A stretch of DNA of 23,157 nucleotides from JBEKYH01 sp049511115 (GTDB lineage: Bacteria; Planctomycetota; Phycisphaerae; Tepidisphaerales; Tepidisphaeraceae): assembly GCA_049511115.1 (NCBI GenBank), contig JBEKYH010000013.1:1-23157 (forward strand). Direction: 5' to 3'. A program made the position numbers and the translations under genes. The notes beneath the pieces are model-generated. The model worked only from the letters and a program-made list of their open reading frames with translations. It searched no databases and was not told the DNA's origin. Positions 22,201 to 23,157 of this stretch are shown one piece after another (positions within the stretch are counted from its first letter, which is position 1; every line of letters begins with the position of its first letter).

Positions 22201-23157
22201 TCATCGCTCTTGCAGCAATCCCTGTGCAGCACCGAGGCAGATGGCGATTTGCTTCGCTGGGTCCGCGGTCCGCTCGATCCATTCGGCCAAAATGTTGAGA
22301 TCGCCGGAGGGAATCCAATGCTGGGCGACATCGGTCAGCATGGATGCCTCGTTTGAGAGATCGGCCGATGCGGTAACGGTCGCGAAAGTACGCTCCGCAT
22401 CAAGCGGTTGACGAGCGCGAGCCTCTGCAATGGCAATCGATAACTCAGCTTCACGTTCAACGTCGCCATTGCCGATGCCGCGGGCCGTTTCTTCGGCACC
22501 TGAATAATCTCCCGAATCCGCTTGCGCGGAGACGATTTCATCCAAAAGCCGTAACCTTTCCGGGTCCGATTTGACCGACGGAGCCAAAGCCAATGCCACA
22601 TCGACATGCCCCAATGCGGCGTTGGCAAGTGCGAATGACTCTACTCCCGCGGGAGGCAGTCCATACTGCTTTGCTCGGGAACTCACGATCGCCAAATTCC
22701 GAGCCGCCGATTCGCGATCTCCGCATCTGGCTTGCTCCAATGCAAACAGAGCATACATATCTGTTTGTCTATCGTCGTCCGCCAATTTGTCCACATCAGG
22801 TTCGATCAAAGAAAGTGTTTCCAGGCATCCCATGGGGTCGCCCGACAATTGGAAACATTGGGCGATCAGGGAAAGGCACGTGATCCGAGCGTTTACGTTG
22901 GGAATGCTGGCCGCCGCCTGCCGGGCGGCCTCCAGATCTGCGTGGTAATGATTGTCTTGAACATGAAGCAACTCTCTGGTCACATCGTCCAAGAATCTGA
23001 CGAGATCATCCACATCACGCATCCTGGCTGCCGTTCGGAAACCGTCGGCTGCTTTGCCATCGCGAACCTGTTCGAACGCAATCTCGTCGAGGGCTTTATC
23101 AGGATCCGCACCATCGGTAGCAACCAAACGGCCGACTGTGGCAAGCGCGGCGTCGTA
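22201..23157 (-). CDS. Alpha-solenoid (TPR-like) repeat protein, N-terminus outside window
   Basis: The C-terminal 318 residues of a larger protein; the frame is open to the window's right edge and the visible start-like codons are internal. The sequence is a chain of helix pairs of about 35 residues with small residues at turn positions, e.g. ALDEIAFEQVRDGKAADGFR, RITCLSLIAQCFQLSGDPMG, LRLLDEIVSAQADSGDYSGA and EREAELSIAIAEARARQPLD. This is the style of planctomycete TPR/Sel1-like ankyrin-free solenoids with a repeated A-x-G-D helix turn. There is no catalytic motif; a scaffold role is likely. It converges with the PEP-CTERM gene with only six bases between the stop codons and no obvious terminator. 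Confidence 0.75.
   Translation of the reverse strand, partial: YDAALATVGRLVATDGADPDKALDEIAFEQVRDGKAADGFRTAARMRDVDDLVRFLDDVTRELLHVQDNHYHADLEAARQAAASIPNVNARITCLSLIAQCFQLSGDPMGCLETLSLIEPDVDKLADDDRQTDMYALFALEQARCGDRESAARNLAIVSSRAKQYGLPPAGVESFALANAALGHVDVALALAPSVKSDPERLRLLDEIVSAQADSGDYSGAEETARGIGNGDVEREAELSIAIAEARARQPLDAERTFATVTASADLSNEASMLTDVAQHWIPSGDLNILAEWIERTADPAKQIAICLGAAQGLLQER

Overview
The window looks like chromosomal DNA of a high-GC planctomycete, probably of the Phycisphaerae/Tepidisphaeraceae type. The support is a PEP-CTERM surface protein, several Sec or lipoprotein exports of planctomycete flavour, a truncated REP-associated (RayT/Y1) transposase, and two families of dispersed palindromic repeats in the gaps between genes. 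This assignment is inferred from gene style and repeat content; there is no rRNA or other phylogenetic marker to fix it. No tRNA, rRNA, CRISPR array or intact mobile element was seen.

Layout. (1) 1-2834: the 5' part of a manganese-cupin gene related to bacterial hydroxynitrile lyases, a DUF6228-like protein, an exported glycine-rich protein with one coiled coil and a good terminator, and an exported PGRP/amidase-2-like protein that lacks most zinc ligands. (2) 2864-5679: a large nested palindrome (family A), then a probable operon of a four-repeat HNH-associated DNA-binding protein, thymidylate kinase (tmk) and DNA polymerase III delta' (holB). A family B palindrome separates tmk from holB. 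(3) 5737-7758: a small interrupted gene facing acetolactate synthase (ilvB), sharing a hairpin terminator with it. (4) 7894-12656: a carbohydrate-degrading group with a GH43 beta-xylosidase/arabinofuranosidase-type enzyme, a GH35 beta-galactosidase, a truncated orphan antitoxin-like gene, and an exported alpha/beta esterase on the other strand. (5) 12869-15716: a large unknown lipoprotein, an HTH/PIN toxin-antitoxin pair and a small membrane-anchored coiled-coil protein. (6) 15727-16835: acpS and a stand-alone receiver protein on the minus strand, framed by two family A repeats. (7) 16836-17940: 1.1 kb without an intact gene, partly of lower GC, holding a 10-bp tandem repeat, the 3' remnant of a foreign-looking minus-strand gene, and a RayT stub between inverted REP motifs. 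(8) 17941-20575: a HEAT-repeat lipoprotein, a zinc-type medium-chain dehydrogenase and a QueC-like protein with a changed PP-loop, with family B palindromes between them. (9) 20576-23157: a leader region, a PEP-CTERM protein with HAF-like WSG repeats, and the 3' part of an alpha-solenoid (TPR-like) gene that runs off the window.

How the genes fit together. GH43, GH35 and the esterase plausibly act together on decorated plant heteroxylan or arabinogalactan outside the cytoplasm. tmk and holB form a familiar replication/dNTP pair. The dehydrogenase and QueC-like gene may form a two-gene metabolic unit of unknown product. The least expected features are the QueC-like protein whose PP-loop reads NNGGINS, the zinc-less amidase-like protein, and a family B palindrome sitting in frame inside the signal-peptide region of the GH43 gene.
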